DNA from: Halichondria panicea | Taxonomy: Eukaryota; Porifera; Demospongiae; Suberitida; Halichondriidae | Length of the DNA stretch: 64,000 nucleotides | Assembly (NCBI RefSeq): GCF_963675165.1 | Contig: NC_087386.1 | Location: 2,358,169-2,422,168, forward strand | Reading direction: 5' to 3' | In this document: positions 10,859 through 23,237 of the stretch, piece after piece | Numbering within the stretch: the first letter of the stretch is position 1 | Layout of the letters: every line of letters starts with the position of its first letter | The notes under the pieces: generated by a model | Told to the model about the DNA's origin: nothing | The model's database searches: none | What the model saw: the letters and a program-made list of their open reading frames with translations, nothing else | Translations under genes and position numbers: made by a program

Positions 10859-13800
10859 ATGGCTGAGTTAGAGGGAGCCAAAGAAAGCATTTCCTTCTAT
10901 GTGAATGGAGGAAAAGTGTGAAGTATGCATGCTAGTATACTGCTAGCTAAACTGCATTGCATCCTGGATACACATTAAATTAATTTTTAATTATGATAAT
11001 TATATATACACCGTGTGTGCAGGTTGTTGTGGAGAGCCCGGACTCGGAGACCACTCTATTGTACTTCCTAAGAACGCAGCGTATCCTCGTAAACCTCTTT
11101 CATGCAAAATGTTGTATTGTATATTTCGTATTGAGGAGCATCATACGAAAATTAAAACTACGAAATTATTCTACCGCATACAATAGATTCAACGTCACTA
11201 TCCTGAGCTGTACGAATATTTATTAAAAATGGGTAAAATGTAGTTATACAAAAATGTGTACCAACAAAATTACCTGCGTATGCGTATATTGAGTATATTG
11301 CACGAGTACTTTCCTTAGCGCCCCGTCCCTCTAGTCCGCCTAACAGGTACTAAGCTTGGGTGTGGTGCCTGTACGGTGATGCTCTCCTGGTATCAAGAGG
11401 GCGTGGTTACACATGCTGCCGTCAACGCTTGTCTTGCCCCCCTCTGTTCTGTGGATGGTATGGCGGTCACCACAGTGGAGGGGATTGGTAGCTCCCGCGA
11501 TCTCCTTCATCCTGTTCAGGTGATCATATACGATACAAAGTCAGTTTGCATTCACTTAATTCCTTCCTGCTAACAGTTTTGCAGTCTTTTGATTCTTTTC
11601 AAAGACTTCTCACTTTTCCTCATAGATATCAGATGAAATTATTACTTCCAACTACGATATCTCACAACATGTTCCCCCTCTCCTCCCATGCAGGAGCGTA
11701 TAGCGCGTGCCCATGGGTGACAGTGTGGCTTCTGCACCCCCGGTTTTGTCATGTCCATGTACACTCTCCTCAGGAACAGCCACGCCCCCTCAGAGAAGCA
11801 GATTGAGGGAGCATTCGAAGGTACGTATGTGTACAAAGTCACCTCTGTATCTCTAGTGTGTGTGTGTGTCCCCTCAGGCAATCTGTGCAGGTGTACTGGG
11901 TACAGGCCCATCCTAGAGGGATTCAAAACCTTCTCACAGGTGAGCTTCACCTGTGACCCCCCCTACACACCATACCCCCCACATACTGACCCCACACACA
12001 CAATGCCCCCCACAGACTGGCTGCTGTGGCGGTGCTACCAAATACTGTATGGACGTCAAAAGCTCTGATGGAATTAAGACTATCAAAGGTCCTTCTGTCC
12101 TCTTTAATGCCTCCAAATTCCGACCCCTTGACCCCACCCAGGAACCCACCTTTCCCCCAGCACTCAGGACGGAGCCTCTCATCCCATTGGCTATCAAGGG
12201 CCGAGGGTGTCATGGTATCGACCTTTGACCCTGGACCAGTTGCTGGTGTTGAGAGCAAGGTTCCCTCAGAGCAAGTTGGTCATTGGAAACACGGAGATAG
12301 GTGAGTGGTTGTCAAGGAGACTGTGAGGTACTGTATTAGCAAGCGTATTATAATAACGTTCTTACTATGCGATATTTGATTCCTACTGTATACTTTATAT
12401 ACTTGCTACAGACTACAGTAATGACAATGATTTGATATGCAGTAGCTCATGTTGTGTTTGTGTGTATTCTCCTGTTTCTGCCGCATACCCACTGCCCTAC
12501 ACATACACACAGGCGTGGAGGTAAAATTTAAGGGGGCCTTCTACGATACTCTCATCAGCTGCTCTCAAGTGCCTGAGCTCAACAAGATGGCGGTCACTGA
12601 CGAGGGACTGACAGTGGGAGCATCTGTGACACTCACCCGACTGGAGGAACAGCTCAAGCATCTAGTGGAGTCTCTACCAGGTTTGATTATATGAAGTGGC
12701 ATTTTTGTGACGTTCTACTAATTAATGCTAACGTCCGCACACATGCATTCTATCTGTGCTAACGTAATTTGTGTTCAGATTGTCCAATTTCAAAACTGAT
12801 CAGAATTACCTTTCCAATGGTGTGTTTAGATTATATTATACAGAGAACAAAACGAGGACATTCTCTGCTCTCCTGGAGATGCTGCGGTGGTTTGCAGGAC
12901 AACAGATCAGGAATGTGTCGGTCAGTACCCCTCCCTAATATCGTATAGCGGGTAATATTCGTTGGTGAACATTTTCGTATGAACTACCCAATTACATATT
13001 TCGGATTCTAAATATTTGTACAGCTGAGAATAGTGACGTAGAACCTATTGCACATAATAATTTTGCAGTTTATAATTTTTGTATTAATGCTCGAAAAACG
13101 AACATTTCCTACGTAAGAAAATAACCGGCTCTAAGGTACTCTGTATCCTGTAACTGTGTCCCCTCAGGGTATTGGGGGAAATATCTGCAACGCTAATCCA
13201 ATCTCAGACCTCAATCCAACTCTGTTAGCGGCCGGAGTGAAGCTAACCATAGCAACCAAAGGTAGTGATGTTACCAAAATTTGGGAAATTTGAACCGAAG
13301 ACCACCAAATTAAAGTTTTCCTGTGGACACAATGTCATTGCTGTATTGCCACGGATGTTAAATTAAAAAACCGCTAAGTCGGTTTAAATGGCTCATTCGC
13401 CAGATATCATACTTGCCAAATTTTCTTGTTATACGTATAGGTATATAGAAAACCCTTTCTAAACTAACCTATTGCACTAGCAAAGATCTTCTCTGATCTC
13501 TACAGACAGTAACCGGGGTGATAGTGATGGACCCCAGCTTCTTCACTGGCTACAAGAAGACATCCATTAAGCCGGGGGAAATACTACTATCAATCCTCAT
13601 CCCCTTCACCAAAGAGGTAGGTCATGGTAGTGAAGGGTAGGGGAGGTCATGGTAGTGAAGGGCAGGGGAGGTCATGGTAGTGAAGGGCAGGGTAGGTCAT
13701 GGTAGTGAAGGGCAGGGGAGGTCATGGTAGTGAAGGGCAGGGGAGGTCATGGTAGTGAAGGGCAGGGGAGGTCACGGTAGTGAAGGGCAGGGGAGGTCAC

Positions 13801-15094
13801 GGTAGTGAAGGGCAGGGTAGGTCACGGTAGTGAAGGGCAGGGTAGGTCAGGGTAGTGAAGGGCAGGGTAGGTCATGGTAGTGAAGGGCAGGGGAGGTCAT
13901 GGTAGTGAAGGGCAGGGTAGGTCATGGTAGTGAAGGGCAGGGGAGGTCATGGTAGTGAAGGGCAGGGGAGGTCTGACATGCATGCACGAATCACTACATG
14001 TACTGAGTTTGTCACTATCCCCCATTTTTTCCTTGCAGTATGAGTTTGTGCTGAGTTACAAGCAGGCTAGGAGGAGAGAGGATGACATTGCCATCATCAA
14101 CGCTGGTCTTAGAGTCGTCTTAGCACCACCAGCGGGTGATTCCGATTGGACGGTCCAAGACTGTTGCCTTAGTTACGGAGGGATGAGTTACATAACTACA
14201 GTGGCCAAGAAGACGCAGGCTTATCTCATTGGAAAGTGAGTACACACATACAACAGTACAGTAATGTGTTTTTAGTATAATATTGTGTTAAATTATTTCG
14301 TTCATTAATCACCAGGCCATGGTGTGAGTCTACACTGGAGGAGGTGTGTCCACTACTCCTGGAGGACCTGCCTCTCTCCCCTGATGTACCTGGGGGCATG
14401 CCGGACTACAGGCGCTCTCTTGTCACATCCTTCTTCTACAAGTTCTATCTCACCGTCCTCTCTCGTTTGGAGTGAGCCCCTGCCACAGAATCTCATTAGT
14501 GCCACAAGGTCAGTGGTCCATGGTGTGTATTGTTGCTAGGTTACCGTTAGCCTCATCATTACCAGGAATATTTATTACGGTTTTAATAGACGTGGTTGTT
14601 TCGGGGAAACCAATACGAACACACTGTTTCCACGTCTGTGTAGATCACCTAAGGCAATTTAGAGCTCTGTTTCTACCCTATTTCTACTCTCTGTGTATAG
14701 GCTGGTCCTTTCAACTGTGATATTACTCGTCCACCTGGTTGTACTATACCCCCCAGGTTGTTTGAGAGACCCCCAGTGCAGAGTAGTCAAGGGTTTCAGA
14801 GTGTGTCAGACAAGCAGCTGCCAGAGGATAGTGTGGGGCGACTATTGATGCATTTCTCGGCTCTGCAGCAGGCGTCCGGGGAGGCAAGGTGAGGGGGTGG
14901 GGCTGTGTAGTCCTATTGGTGTCATCAAAGATCGGGTAAAATCCATCAACTGTTTAAAGATGTATCCCCCCCTGCATAGGTACATGGACGACATCCCCCC
15001 CACAGAGGGGGAGCTGTACGCTGGCCTCGTCCTCAGCACGCATCCTCACGCTAATTTCATTCACAGTGCAGCACATAGAGCTAGTCTAAAGTAG
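10859..15094 (+). pseudogene. XDH: Xanthine dehydrogenase, truncated pseudogene
   Basis: XDH is a molybdo-flavoenzyme oxidising hypoxanthine and xanthine to urate. Fourteen exons can be followed: the start MAELEGAKESISFYVNGGK (10859-10915); the [2Fe-2S] domain with [35 protein letters not shown] and [19 protein letters not shown]; then FAD-domain blocks KLVIGNTEIG, GIGGNICNANPISDLNPTLL and YKQARRREDDIAIINAGLRV; and the beginning of the molybdenum domain, YMDDIPPTEGELYAGLVLST. Several lesions are visible. The first Fe-S ligand motif, normally CGEGGCGAC, reads CGAC. An in-frame TGA (11718-11720) replaces the Ser before QCGFC. The frame shifts at about 12200 and again at about 14470. The whole molybdopterin-binding C-terminal half is missing, and the last exon runs into an unrelated stop at 15092-15094, where the repeated EDEM3 unit begins. 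The human enzyme is about 1,330 residues; only roughly the first 600 are represented. Confidence 0.9.
13617..13975. repeat. 25-bp minisatellite in XDH intron
   Basis: About 14 head-to-tail copies of a 25-bp unit (GTCATGGTAGTGAAGGGCAG plus GGGAG) vary at a few positions (GGGGAG/GGGTAG, CATGG/CACGG). It lies between the exon ending IPFTKE and the exon starting YEFVLSYKQ. It has no spacer structure, so it is not CRISPR-like. Confidence 0.95.
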
Positions 15095-17290
15095 AACCAT
15101 TGTACAGATAGTGACAATGGTATTGTACGTGTGGGGAGTGGTGATTGTGTGCTCCCTACTACTCACTCATCACAATGGCGCACTATCAATGGGCCCCACT
15201 GAAAAGAAACACTACAAGTAAGTGTGTGTGTGTACACATTACCCTAGTCCTAGTAGTAGTCTAGAGGTTCCCATACTGGCCTTATTGTGTACCTACCTCA
15301 GCCTTTATTGTGTGGGAGGAATTTTGGTTTGTATGAGGTTTCCAGGGACAAGGTTCTGGAGATGTTCAATCATGCCTACCGTTCATACATGGTGAGCCTA
15401 TCACATGACGTGTCTATCTAATCACATGACTCTGATTTACGCTGCTGACAGGACTTTGCATATCCTGCTGATGAGTTGATGCCACTGACGTGTAAGGGGC
15501 GTGCCGGGGGGTGGAGCAAGGACGAGGGGACATTGACTTTACCCTGGGCAGGTTCTCCCTCACCCTCATAGACACACTGGACACTCTGGCTGTGAGTTAA
15601 GTATATACATATAGTGTGTGGGTGGTCAGGGCAACCTCATCCCCTGAGGCCCTATTGGAGGAGAAGCTATGTAACTTATTTAGAAGCCATTACCATGAAT
15701 TAAGTAGCTACTGTATTTGTCTGGAGATAGTTTCCTGTATTGAATAGTTAATATAGATGCTTCCACCAGAGGCTCCTCTCTTACCTTGACTTCCTTCCCC
15801 TATATCTGAATCAGTACAATACACTATATGAGAGGAAGCTGTACTCTAACTGTACTGTACATGGTAGCCTGTTGTTATTAAAGGGGCAGGAGCAATCTCC
15901 CCCTCCACCAATGTACATGTGTTTGTCCCCTCAGGTAATTGGTTCGGTTGATGAGTTTTCCTCGGCTGTACAAAAAGTCATGACAGACATTAGCTTCGAC
16001 AGTGACTTGGTGGTATCAGTGTTTGAGACCAACATACGTGTGCTAGGTGGTTTACTGGGAGGTCACTTTGCTGCCCTGGCTCTCAAAGAGAAGGGCTACC
16101 ATCAGTTGGCTTGGTATGATGGGGGGCTGCTCAGAATGGCAGTGGAAGTGGGGAACAGATTACTGCCTGCTTTCAACACCACTACAGGTCTCCCCTATCC
16201 AAAGGTGACTGCTCTGTACTCTGAAAAATACCCAACAGAAAATGCAGTTTCAAATTTTATACCAAATTTGAAACTGGTCTTAGTCCTAAATGTACAGTAT
16301 GTCATGTGGATAATACAACCTGTACATATGTAGAAAGTGCTTTATTATAGGCAAATCTCTGTTGCAAGTGCACTGCAATCCACTGTACTGTGCAAAATTG
16401 CCAACAGAAAATACAGTCCATTCTGTACTAAAATAGAAACTGGTAGATAATACAACCGTTACATGTGCTGTATTATATTGTGCCTCTCCTCAGATCAACC
16501 TTCGCCACGGTATGGGCTACCCGAACATGGAGAAGACAACGTGCACGGCATGTGCTGGGTCCATGATCCTTGAGTTTGCTGCCCTCAGTAGACTAACAGG
16601 TGCAGTGATTGTGTGTGTGTGTGCGTGTGCGTGCGTGCGTGCGTGCGTGCGTTGTGTGTGTGTGTACATTACCAAATGCATTTTGTAGCTCTAAGAGTTG
16701 TCTAGGCTTAGATTGTTAGTTACATTTGAGCCTAAGAAATGATAAATACATTGTGTAATGGTCAAGCTCTCTCTCTCTCCCATCAGTTGATCCTCAGTTT
16801 GAGGTGAAACCCCACCAAGCAATGGAGGGAATCTGGCGTAGTAGACACCGAGGGCACAATCTGGTTGGCTCAGTCATCAACGTACACAGTGCTGAGTGGA
16901 CGAGAGTGGATAGCGGTGTGGGGGCGGGGATTGACTCATACTACGAGTACTGTCTCAAGTCTTACATCCTGTTGGGGGACAGGAAGTATCTGCAGAGGTT
17001 TGGGAAGGTGAGCGAGGGGTTATTGAAACACTTGGTGCTTATACTGTTAGAGTTAAAATTGTGAGGTAAAGGAGTTAACGGAAACTGTGTATACAGTACA
17101 GAGCTTTAATATGTACATGCAAGGTCAGCAACTTCATTTTCTTTCTTTACCCCCTCCCCTACAGCATTATGATGCCATCAAGAGATACATCACGAATGGG
17201 CCCATGCTAGTGGAGGTGAGCATGAATTCACCTCATCGAATGACTAGATCTTTCATGGACTCACTTCTGGCGTTCTGGCCTGGTCTACAG

Positions 17291-17309
17291 GTACACACAC
17301 ACACGCACG

Positions 17310-17374
<65 letters not shown>
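17291..17374. repeat. (CA)n microsatellite directly after EDEM3 exon 7 donor
   Basis: A nearly pure AC repeat begins at the splice donor. The same array follows the matching exon in unit 2 (35042-35108) and unit 3 (53152-53188) with different lengths. Confidence 0.95.
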
Positions 17375-17375
<1 letters not shown>

Positions 17376-17940
17376 CACTGACTAAGAGAAACCACTAGCT
17401 CCCTTTAGGGGCCGTAACTTGTGTCCATATTAGAATTTATTTGTAGCTCTTTGATAAAGGTAGTACAAGATGGTAGGCTAAGATCAACAATTGTTTTTCG
17501 TGCCGTAGTTTTCTGTTTTGCCTTAATATCTCTGAACCTCTCTAGAACGGTTTGACATAGAAAAGTACTGCTTAGAGGCCGTCCGTCTATTGTAGTCTGC
17601 AGTATACATTTTTGTATATACTGTACTTACCTAACCTTCATGTTTAAAATGACGGGGTTTGTTGTACATGTATCTATCTCCAGGTTCTGTGGGGTGATGT
17701 AGACACAGCTATCCACATTCACGACATGCTTTATCATGTGATGGAGAGACACAACTTCCTACCCGAGGCATTCACTCATGACTTCAGGGTCCACTGGGGA
17801 AACCACCCTCTCAGGCCTGAGTTCATTGAGAGCACTTACTTCCTCTACAAGGTACACCGTCATGTGTGTGTGGGGTGTGTGGGTGTTTGTGTGTGGGGAG
17901 GATGGGAGTGGGTGTGTGCGTGTGGGGTGGGTGGGGGTCC

Positions 17941-18660
17941 ACGGAATTCAAGTTATGGCAGCTGAAAAGAATAATTAAATTGAGGGGGGGGGGTGTTGCA
18001 GTTAATTTCAACAGCTATTAACTTTAGTACCGTTGATCGAATCTCCAAAATTTTGTGATTTTCGGAAAGCTTAGAAAATTTCCTTTCAAATGATATATTT
18101 CAATCCAAAAATTTGTCGGGGCCATAATTTGTCATTTTTCGGCCTTGGACCATGGGCTATTATTCATGGAATCGCCAAATTCGCAAATATTTTTATCGTT
18201 CAAATAAGAATTTTGATGATGCTATTTGAAAGGTGTGTTTCTAAGCTTTCAGAAAATAATATTATCGTTCAAATTGGATTCACGGAATTCAAGTTATGGC
18301 AGCTGAAAAGAATAATTAAATTGAGGGGGGGGGGAGAGTTGCAGTTAATTTCAACAGCTATTAACTTTACTACCGTTGATCGAATCTCCAAACATTTGTG
18401 ATTTCGGAAAGCTTAGAAAATTTCCTTTCAAATGATATATTTCAATCCAAAATTTCGTCGGGGCCATAATTTGTCATTTTTCGGCCTTGGACCATGGGCT
18501 ATTATTCATGGAATCGCCAAATTCGCAAATATTTTTATCGTTCAAATAAGAATTTTGATGATGCTATTTGAAAGGTGTGTTTCTAAGCTTTCAGAAAATA
18601 AATTGGATCCACGGAATTCAAGTTATGGCAGCTGATAAATTGGGGAGAGTTGCAGTTAAT
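17941..18660. repeat. Tandem ~335-bp repeat in EDEM3 intron, copy 1
   Basis: A unit beginning ACGGAATTCAAGTTATGGCA recurs at 17941, 18282 and 18611 (third truncated). Each contains a poly-G run, a TTCGGCCTTGGACCATGGGC block and an AAAGGTGTGTTTCTAAGCTT block. Flanks are GT/GGGTG-rich low-complexity DNA. Unit 2 holds three starts (35661, about 35987, about 36337) and unit 3 only two (about 53737, about 54085). Confidence 0.9.
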
Positions 18661-20504
18661 TTTAATTTGGGGGTGGGTGTGTGTGTGTGGGGTGTGTGGG
18701 GGTGGGTGTATGTATGTGTGGGGGGTGGGGGTGTGTGTGTGTGGGGGGGGGGTGGGGGTGTGTGTTTACTCTATGCATTAGCTGTACATGTATATATCAT
18801 TTTCTGTTGTTTCGAAGAAAGCATCTCAGTAATTGGAATATTTCTGTAAGTACTGTAATCAACCCCTAGCGTGTGATGCTACTGCTCTACTCTACTCTCT
18901 GTATTATTTTGATGGCTAAGTAGTTAATGAACGATTATGTTGTGTTGCTACTGCAGGAGACTGGAGATCCATACTACCTGGACGTGGGTCGATCAGTGGT
19001 GAACAACTTGAACAAGTACGCCAAAGTGAGGTGTGGCTTCGCTGCCACCAAGGACCTCAGGACCAACGTTCACGAGGACAGGTGAGTCAGGGGAACCATG
19101 TGTCTGTGTATGTACTAATAGTTAGAATTTAGTTCCCCATGTAGATCTCGCAAAAACCTATATCAGTACTTGTATGACATCACTATCCTTACCAGAATGC
19201 AAAGGTTAGATCGTAAAGTCTTAATAAACTCATTCACAAAGGGTTTAATATTCTAGTAGTACGATATCATTTCATTGGCAATCTTCGATACTGTATAGAA
19301 TGGACTCCTTCGTACTGGGGCTGAGACGTTCAAGTATCTGTTCTTGTTGTTTGCTGACGAGGGGGACAGTCCCTTGAACATGGATGACTTTGTGTTCACG
19401 ACTGAGGCCCACCTCTTCCCCCTCTCCCTCGCCAGCGCTAACACCACCCTCAATAGAGTCGTCCAAGAGGCAGTGAGTGGGTACAATACATACACAGTGT
19501 AGCGGCTATGCTACAAAACTACAATTGTAATACCTTGAGATTGAGGGGTAAGGCAGCTCTTTTATAGAGAGTACCTTCTTTTGAATGAGATTATTGTAGC
19601 CTGGCTGTGTGAGTGTGTCATGTGATGTTCTCTCTCTGTGTAGTTGCTGGTGAAGAACACAGACCTGGTGAATATGAGCACTGTCACTGTTACCACTAGC
19701 GGACCAGACTCTTCCGTGAAGGCAGCAAAGAACAAACCAGTCGCTGACAGCTTCACTAAAGGTTCACTGAAACACACACTAGACACCATGTACAGTAGTA
19801 GCCAATAATCCTGTCTAGTCAGCACAGTTGTAGTTGTATATAATTATACACACCCTCACACCCACACACACACACCACACACCCCCTCACACCCACACGC
19901 CCCCACACACACACACCACACACCATGAATTACCATGAAGTAAGTAGCTACTGTATTTGTCTGGAGATGGTTTCCAAACTTCTACACCTCCATCACTAAC
20001 CCTCCCCCCCCCTACACACACACACACAGCCCACAGCCGTCTCCTGTTCACTGACGAGAGTGTCCTCCCTCACGAGGTGGGTAAAGGAGAGGCTGCTGTC
20101 AAATGGTATAAGAGACAAAGCAAGGCAAACTCCACCCACTCAATCAGCGGTGGATTATAACGAGCAGGGGCCCACTCATGATGTGTGTAGTTCATGGTTC
20201 ATCGAGCCAGTACAGTGGATGGAAAGCTCTCTACTGGGCAAAGTGGAGGGGAAGGTGAGGCTGCTACTTGTGCATTAGCTATAATAGATACGTATCTTAA
20301 AAGCCTGTAATTTTGTGTTCTGATTGTCCAATTTCAAACTACATTCAAGAGCTCTCAGAATTACCTTTCCAATGGTGTGCTTAAATACATGTACTATTTT
20401 GTGATAAGTTAAAATCCAATTTTAACAAAGACTATAGCCTTGCGTTATTTTCTAGAATTCAACTGTTTAGCTCGTAGAATTTGCTATATATTCTTCATAA
20501 TTAT

Positions 20505-20515
20505 ACACACACACA

Positions 20516-20551
<36 letters not shown>
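20505..20551. repeat. (CA)n microsatellite
   Basis: A short AC array in the 3' part of the EDEM3 unit. The equivalent array in unit 2 (about 38345-38420) is longer and in unit 3 (about 56529-56548) is shorter. Around it (20255-20855) no further sure exon is seen. Confidence 0.9.
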
Positions 20552-20554
<3 letters not shown>

Positions 20555-20855
20555 GGCAGATTCTGTGTCTTTAGTGCTCGGCTCGTGTGGGGTCATTCAA
20601 CTGGTCAGGTGATCAGTGCTCGTGTGGGCAGTGGGTCACGCCCTCCTTCCAGATACACAAGGCACGAATAGACGAAACCAGCAGAACACTCACTAGGAGA
20701 AAAGTGGACAAAACTGTATAGCTAGCAAATTACTGAATTATTGTCCAAATTCAAACATAAATTTTTTCAATCATTTGAAGGTTTATTGCTTGAACAATAA
20801 ATGATGTCATACTAATTCAATGTACCATGTACTGCATGTACAAATAATAGCATAA

Positions 20856-21798
20856 CCCTTTCCTTGCCATTCGTGAAATCTGGAACAGGAGCGTCTTTAG
20901 GTCGATCAATTAGTGTGGATCCGGCCTCACCACGCCTCCATGTCATTCTATTAGTCTAGATCCGGCTAGCAATTCTAGCTGGGACTCCCAGTTCTAGCTC
21001 CTTTTGTTTAGCGTGTCAGAGACTGGGAGAAGATGATTGGCACTCCCTGGCTCCTTTGGATGTACAGCTGTCCAGATCCCTAGAACATACCCTCCATTCT
21101 GACGAGTTATCAGTGCATAGGGTGCTTACTAGATTCTTGCCAGCCAGTACAGTTCAAGCTACACACAGCACCGCTCAACTATTCTCTACCCCATTATCTA
21201 GCTAAATCTGGTCCAACTAGACAGCAGACACAGCTAGTTAATTCAGTAAAGCCAGGGGTAGCCCTACTTCTACGGTTGTTCAGTACCCACGGTAACAATT
21301 CCTCTGGGCTGGGCTAACTAGTTGAGCCACGCCTCCCAATTCTCAAGGCTAGGTACATGTCTCTGTCTAGCTGCTTCTTCAGCTTCTTGCTCAGTTTTGT
21401 GGCTTAGAGAAAGGCCAGCTACTCAGGGGGAAGAGTCCAGATGAAAGTCTGGCAGCCAGGTGACGTCCAAACGGTCAGTTATTCTTTCCACCAACTTTTT
21501 AATTAATCTAGTCTAGTCCTGCTTGCACTGCTACTACTACTACTGCTACTCTTCCTACTACTAACTGCTGCTACTCTTCCTAGCTAGTCAAAGGTTTCCT
21601 TTTTTTTTTACATATGCACAAAGAGACATCAAAGCTTACATCAAAGGACACAGATTTTTAGCCTACTTGACTGATAAGGCCGTTACCTAGACTACAGTTT
21701 GTTTGTCAGGGAGGAGCTCACATACAACTTCATCTAATTCATCATAACGATTCCTTACCCATTGTTGTAATTTCTACAACAGATTGCCAAGGAAAGAG
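20856..21798. mobile_element. Unit-1-specific MITE, ATAA target duplication
   Basis: Units 2 and 3 read AATAGCATAAGAAGCGTCAA without interruption. Unit 1 has 943 bp inserted between two copies of ATAA (20852-20855, 21799-21802). The ends are short inverted repeats (CCCTTTCCTTGCC versus the reverse of TTGCCAAGGAAAGAG). No open frame of note, so this is a non-autonomous DNA element inserted after the units were duplicated. Confidence 0.85.
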
Positions 21799-22243
21799 AT
21801 AAGAAGCGTCAATTATTATTCACTGCAAATTCAAAATTAATTTTTTCTATCATTAATTTGATAGATTATTGATTGGAGAATATGAATGATACCACACAGT
21901 ACTGCATGTACATAGCATAAATTATATTAGCAACTAATAAACAAATGGTCATAACAATTTGTCTGTTGTTTGGATAGTCCTCAAACTTGTGTCTATAGCA
22001 AACGTGAGTCTGCTTGGCAGTGACAGCCGCCGTACTGTGGCTTGTTCTTGGCTGCTCTGAGTTGTGCAAGGATGACGTGACATCGGTACTGATGTGTGTA
22101 GGCCCAGAGGAACAACAGAGTGGCTACAATCAGGCCAGCAAGAGGTGAGTCTGCAATGAAACATTCATCAAGGCTGACATTCAAATAGAGACTCCTAAAC
22201 AAGAATTAACAACCCACACACAAGTCAACAATTACACAGTAGT

Positions 22244-22468
22244 ACCAAGGGCGTATAAAAGAAGAGAGGGCATGCAACTCCTATATGAGCAGAGTTCAAA
22301 CGTAGGCGGATGAATGTGCATGACAGTGCATGAAATGCTAAAAATAAAAATTTCTATTTTTAGCACTTCATGCAAATGCACACATTCCTCCGCCCACGTT
22401 TGAACTCTGCTAGCTACGTGTACTGATAGTGGAGTTGCATGCCCTCTCTTCTTTTATACGCCCTTGGT
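22244..22468. mobile_element. 225-bp foldback (hairpin) MITE, unit 1
   Basis: Almost the whole element is one inverted repeat: the left arm starts ACCAAGGGCGTATAAAAGAA and the right arm ends with its reverse complement, meeting at an AAAAATTTCTATTTTTAGC centre. An AGT repeat flanks both sides. It lies in the last SRD5A3 intron. It occurs at the same place in unit 2 (39154-39372) and unit 3 (57304-57519), so it predates the duplications. Confidence 0.9.
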
Positions 22469-22522
22469 AGTACACTTACAATTAATACTTAATCAAGGTA
22501 TGTACAATTACTAGACTGAATA

Positions 22523-22707
22523 CCGTACAGAGGTGGGTAATTTTCGTGGGGCAAAATATTTGTGGTGTTCGTGGTTGGACCTCTAACCACGAATGAAGCG
22601 ACTTTGCCTATCGTTACCTGCTCCAACCACGAAAATATTACCCACGAAATGTCTCAATATTGCTGAACAACAAATATTTTGTCCCCCGAAAAATACCCGC
22701 TATACGG
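22523..22707. mobile_element. CCGTA..TACGG MITE with TA target duplication, unit 1
   Basis: The ends are CCGTACAG / CTATACGG, flanked by TA on both sides. The interior has inverted GTGGGTAATTTTCGTGG / CCACGAAAATATTACCCAC parts. The right end lies about 10 bp from the SRD5A3 exon 2 splice donor. Present in all three units. Related elements lie at 51330-51553 and about 30066-30275. Confidence 0.8.
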
Positions 22708-23237
22708 TATGACTATACCTGAATTCAAATGCAGCAGTGCTGTTGGTCTCAATAGAGGTAGTCGTGTGTGCAGTAGACAGTGGCTGGTGTAGTAGAGGAA
22801 TACAGAGTAGTTCCACACCACCCCCCACACGTAGAAGTGGGTGAACCACCTGCAGAGGGGAATAAAGACCTCCTTAGACTGGGACAATGCTATTACAACC
22901 ACTACAAGTCAGGACAGTCTCAGCTAGGGAGCTCGCTATTGTAAATCACAATCCAGTACTTAGCTAGGTGTTACAAGCTAGACTTGTAGGGGGTTCTCGT
23001 TACAAGAGGTAGACTGATACACTGTATATATTGACCCTGACTGACCTCCTTGAGTCTTGGGCACACTAGGGATCATCCAGCTCCAGCCACTCTCACTCCT
23101 CAGCTTACCATACTCGTACACATCTCTGGTGAAACTTGGCAGATATTGTCTCCAATAGACAAGAGCATGAACTAGCAGTCCAGAACCAATCCACAGTAGC
23201 CAGGAGATGCTCACATGCTGCATTAGCTGATCAGCCA

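Larger units (their letters stand above)
15117..20254 (+). pseudogene. EDEM3: EDEM3-like GH47 mannosidase, copy 1 (frameshifted)
   Basis: EDEM proteins trim mannose from misfolded ER glycoproteins for degradation; the closest match by eye is EDEM3. Exons are 15117-15217 (signal peptide, MVLYVWGVVIVCSLLLLTHH), 15346-15391, 15452-15591, 15935-16204, 16494-16599, 16787-17007, 17165-17290, 17684-17851, 18957-19081, 19299-19472, 19644-19761 and 20037-20254. GH47 hallmarks include [51 protein letters not shown] and [20 protein letters not shown]. Exon 3 is one base shorter than in copy 3 (GTGCC versus GTGTCC at about 15502), which shifts the frame. Exon 10 has two extra G in all copies before GAETFKYLFLLFADEG. 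The EDEM3 protease-associated C-terminal domain is not found; a possible last exon lies near 20570-20720. Probably a pseudogene carried along with the repeated unit. Confidence 0.85.

Noticed and set aside
11718-11720. TGA in XDH as a possible selenocysteine codon
   Set aside because: The position is normally Ser next to the Fe-S ligands, and the gene also has frameshifts, a ligand deletion and a missing C-terminal half, so a nonsense mutation is simpler.
13617-13975. Regular repeats resembling a CRISPR array
   Set aside because: The 25-bp units abut with no spacers, within an intron of an animal gene: a minisatellite.
17860-18850. Open frames in GT/G-rich intron DNA of EDEM3 (also 35500-36580, 53560-54378)
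   Set aside because: They arise from low-complexity GTGTGG repeats or bleed from exon 8 past its splice donor.
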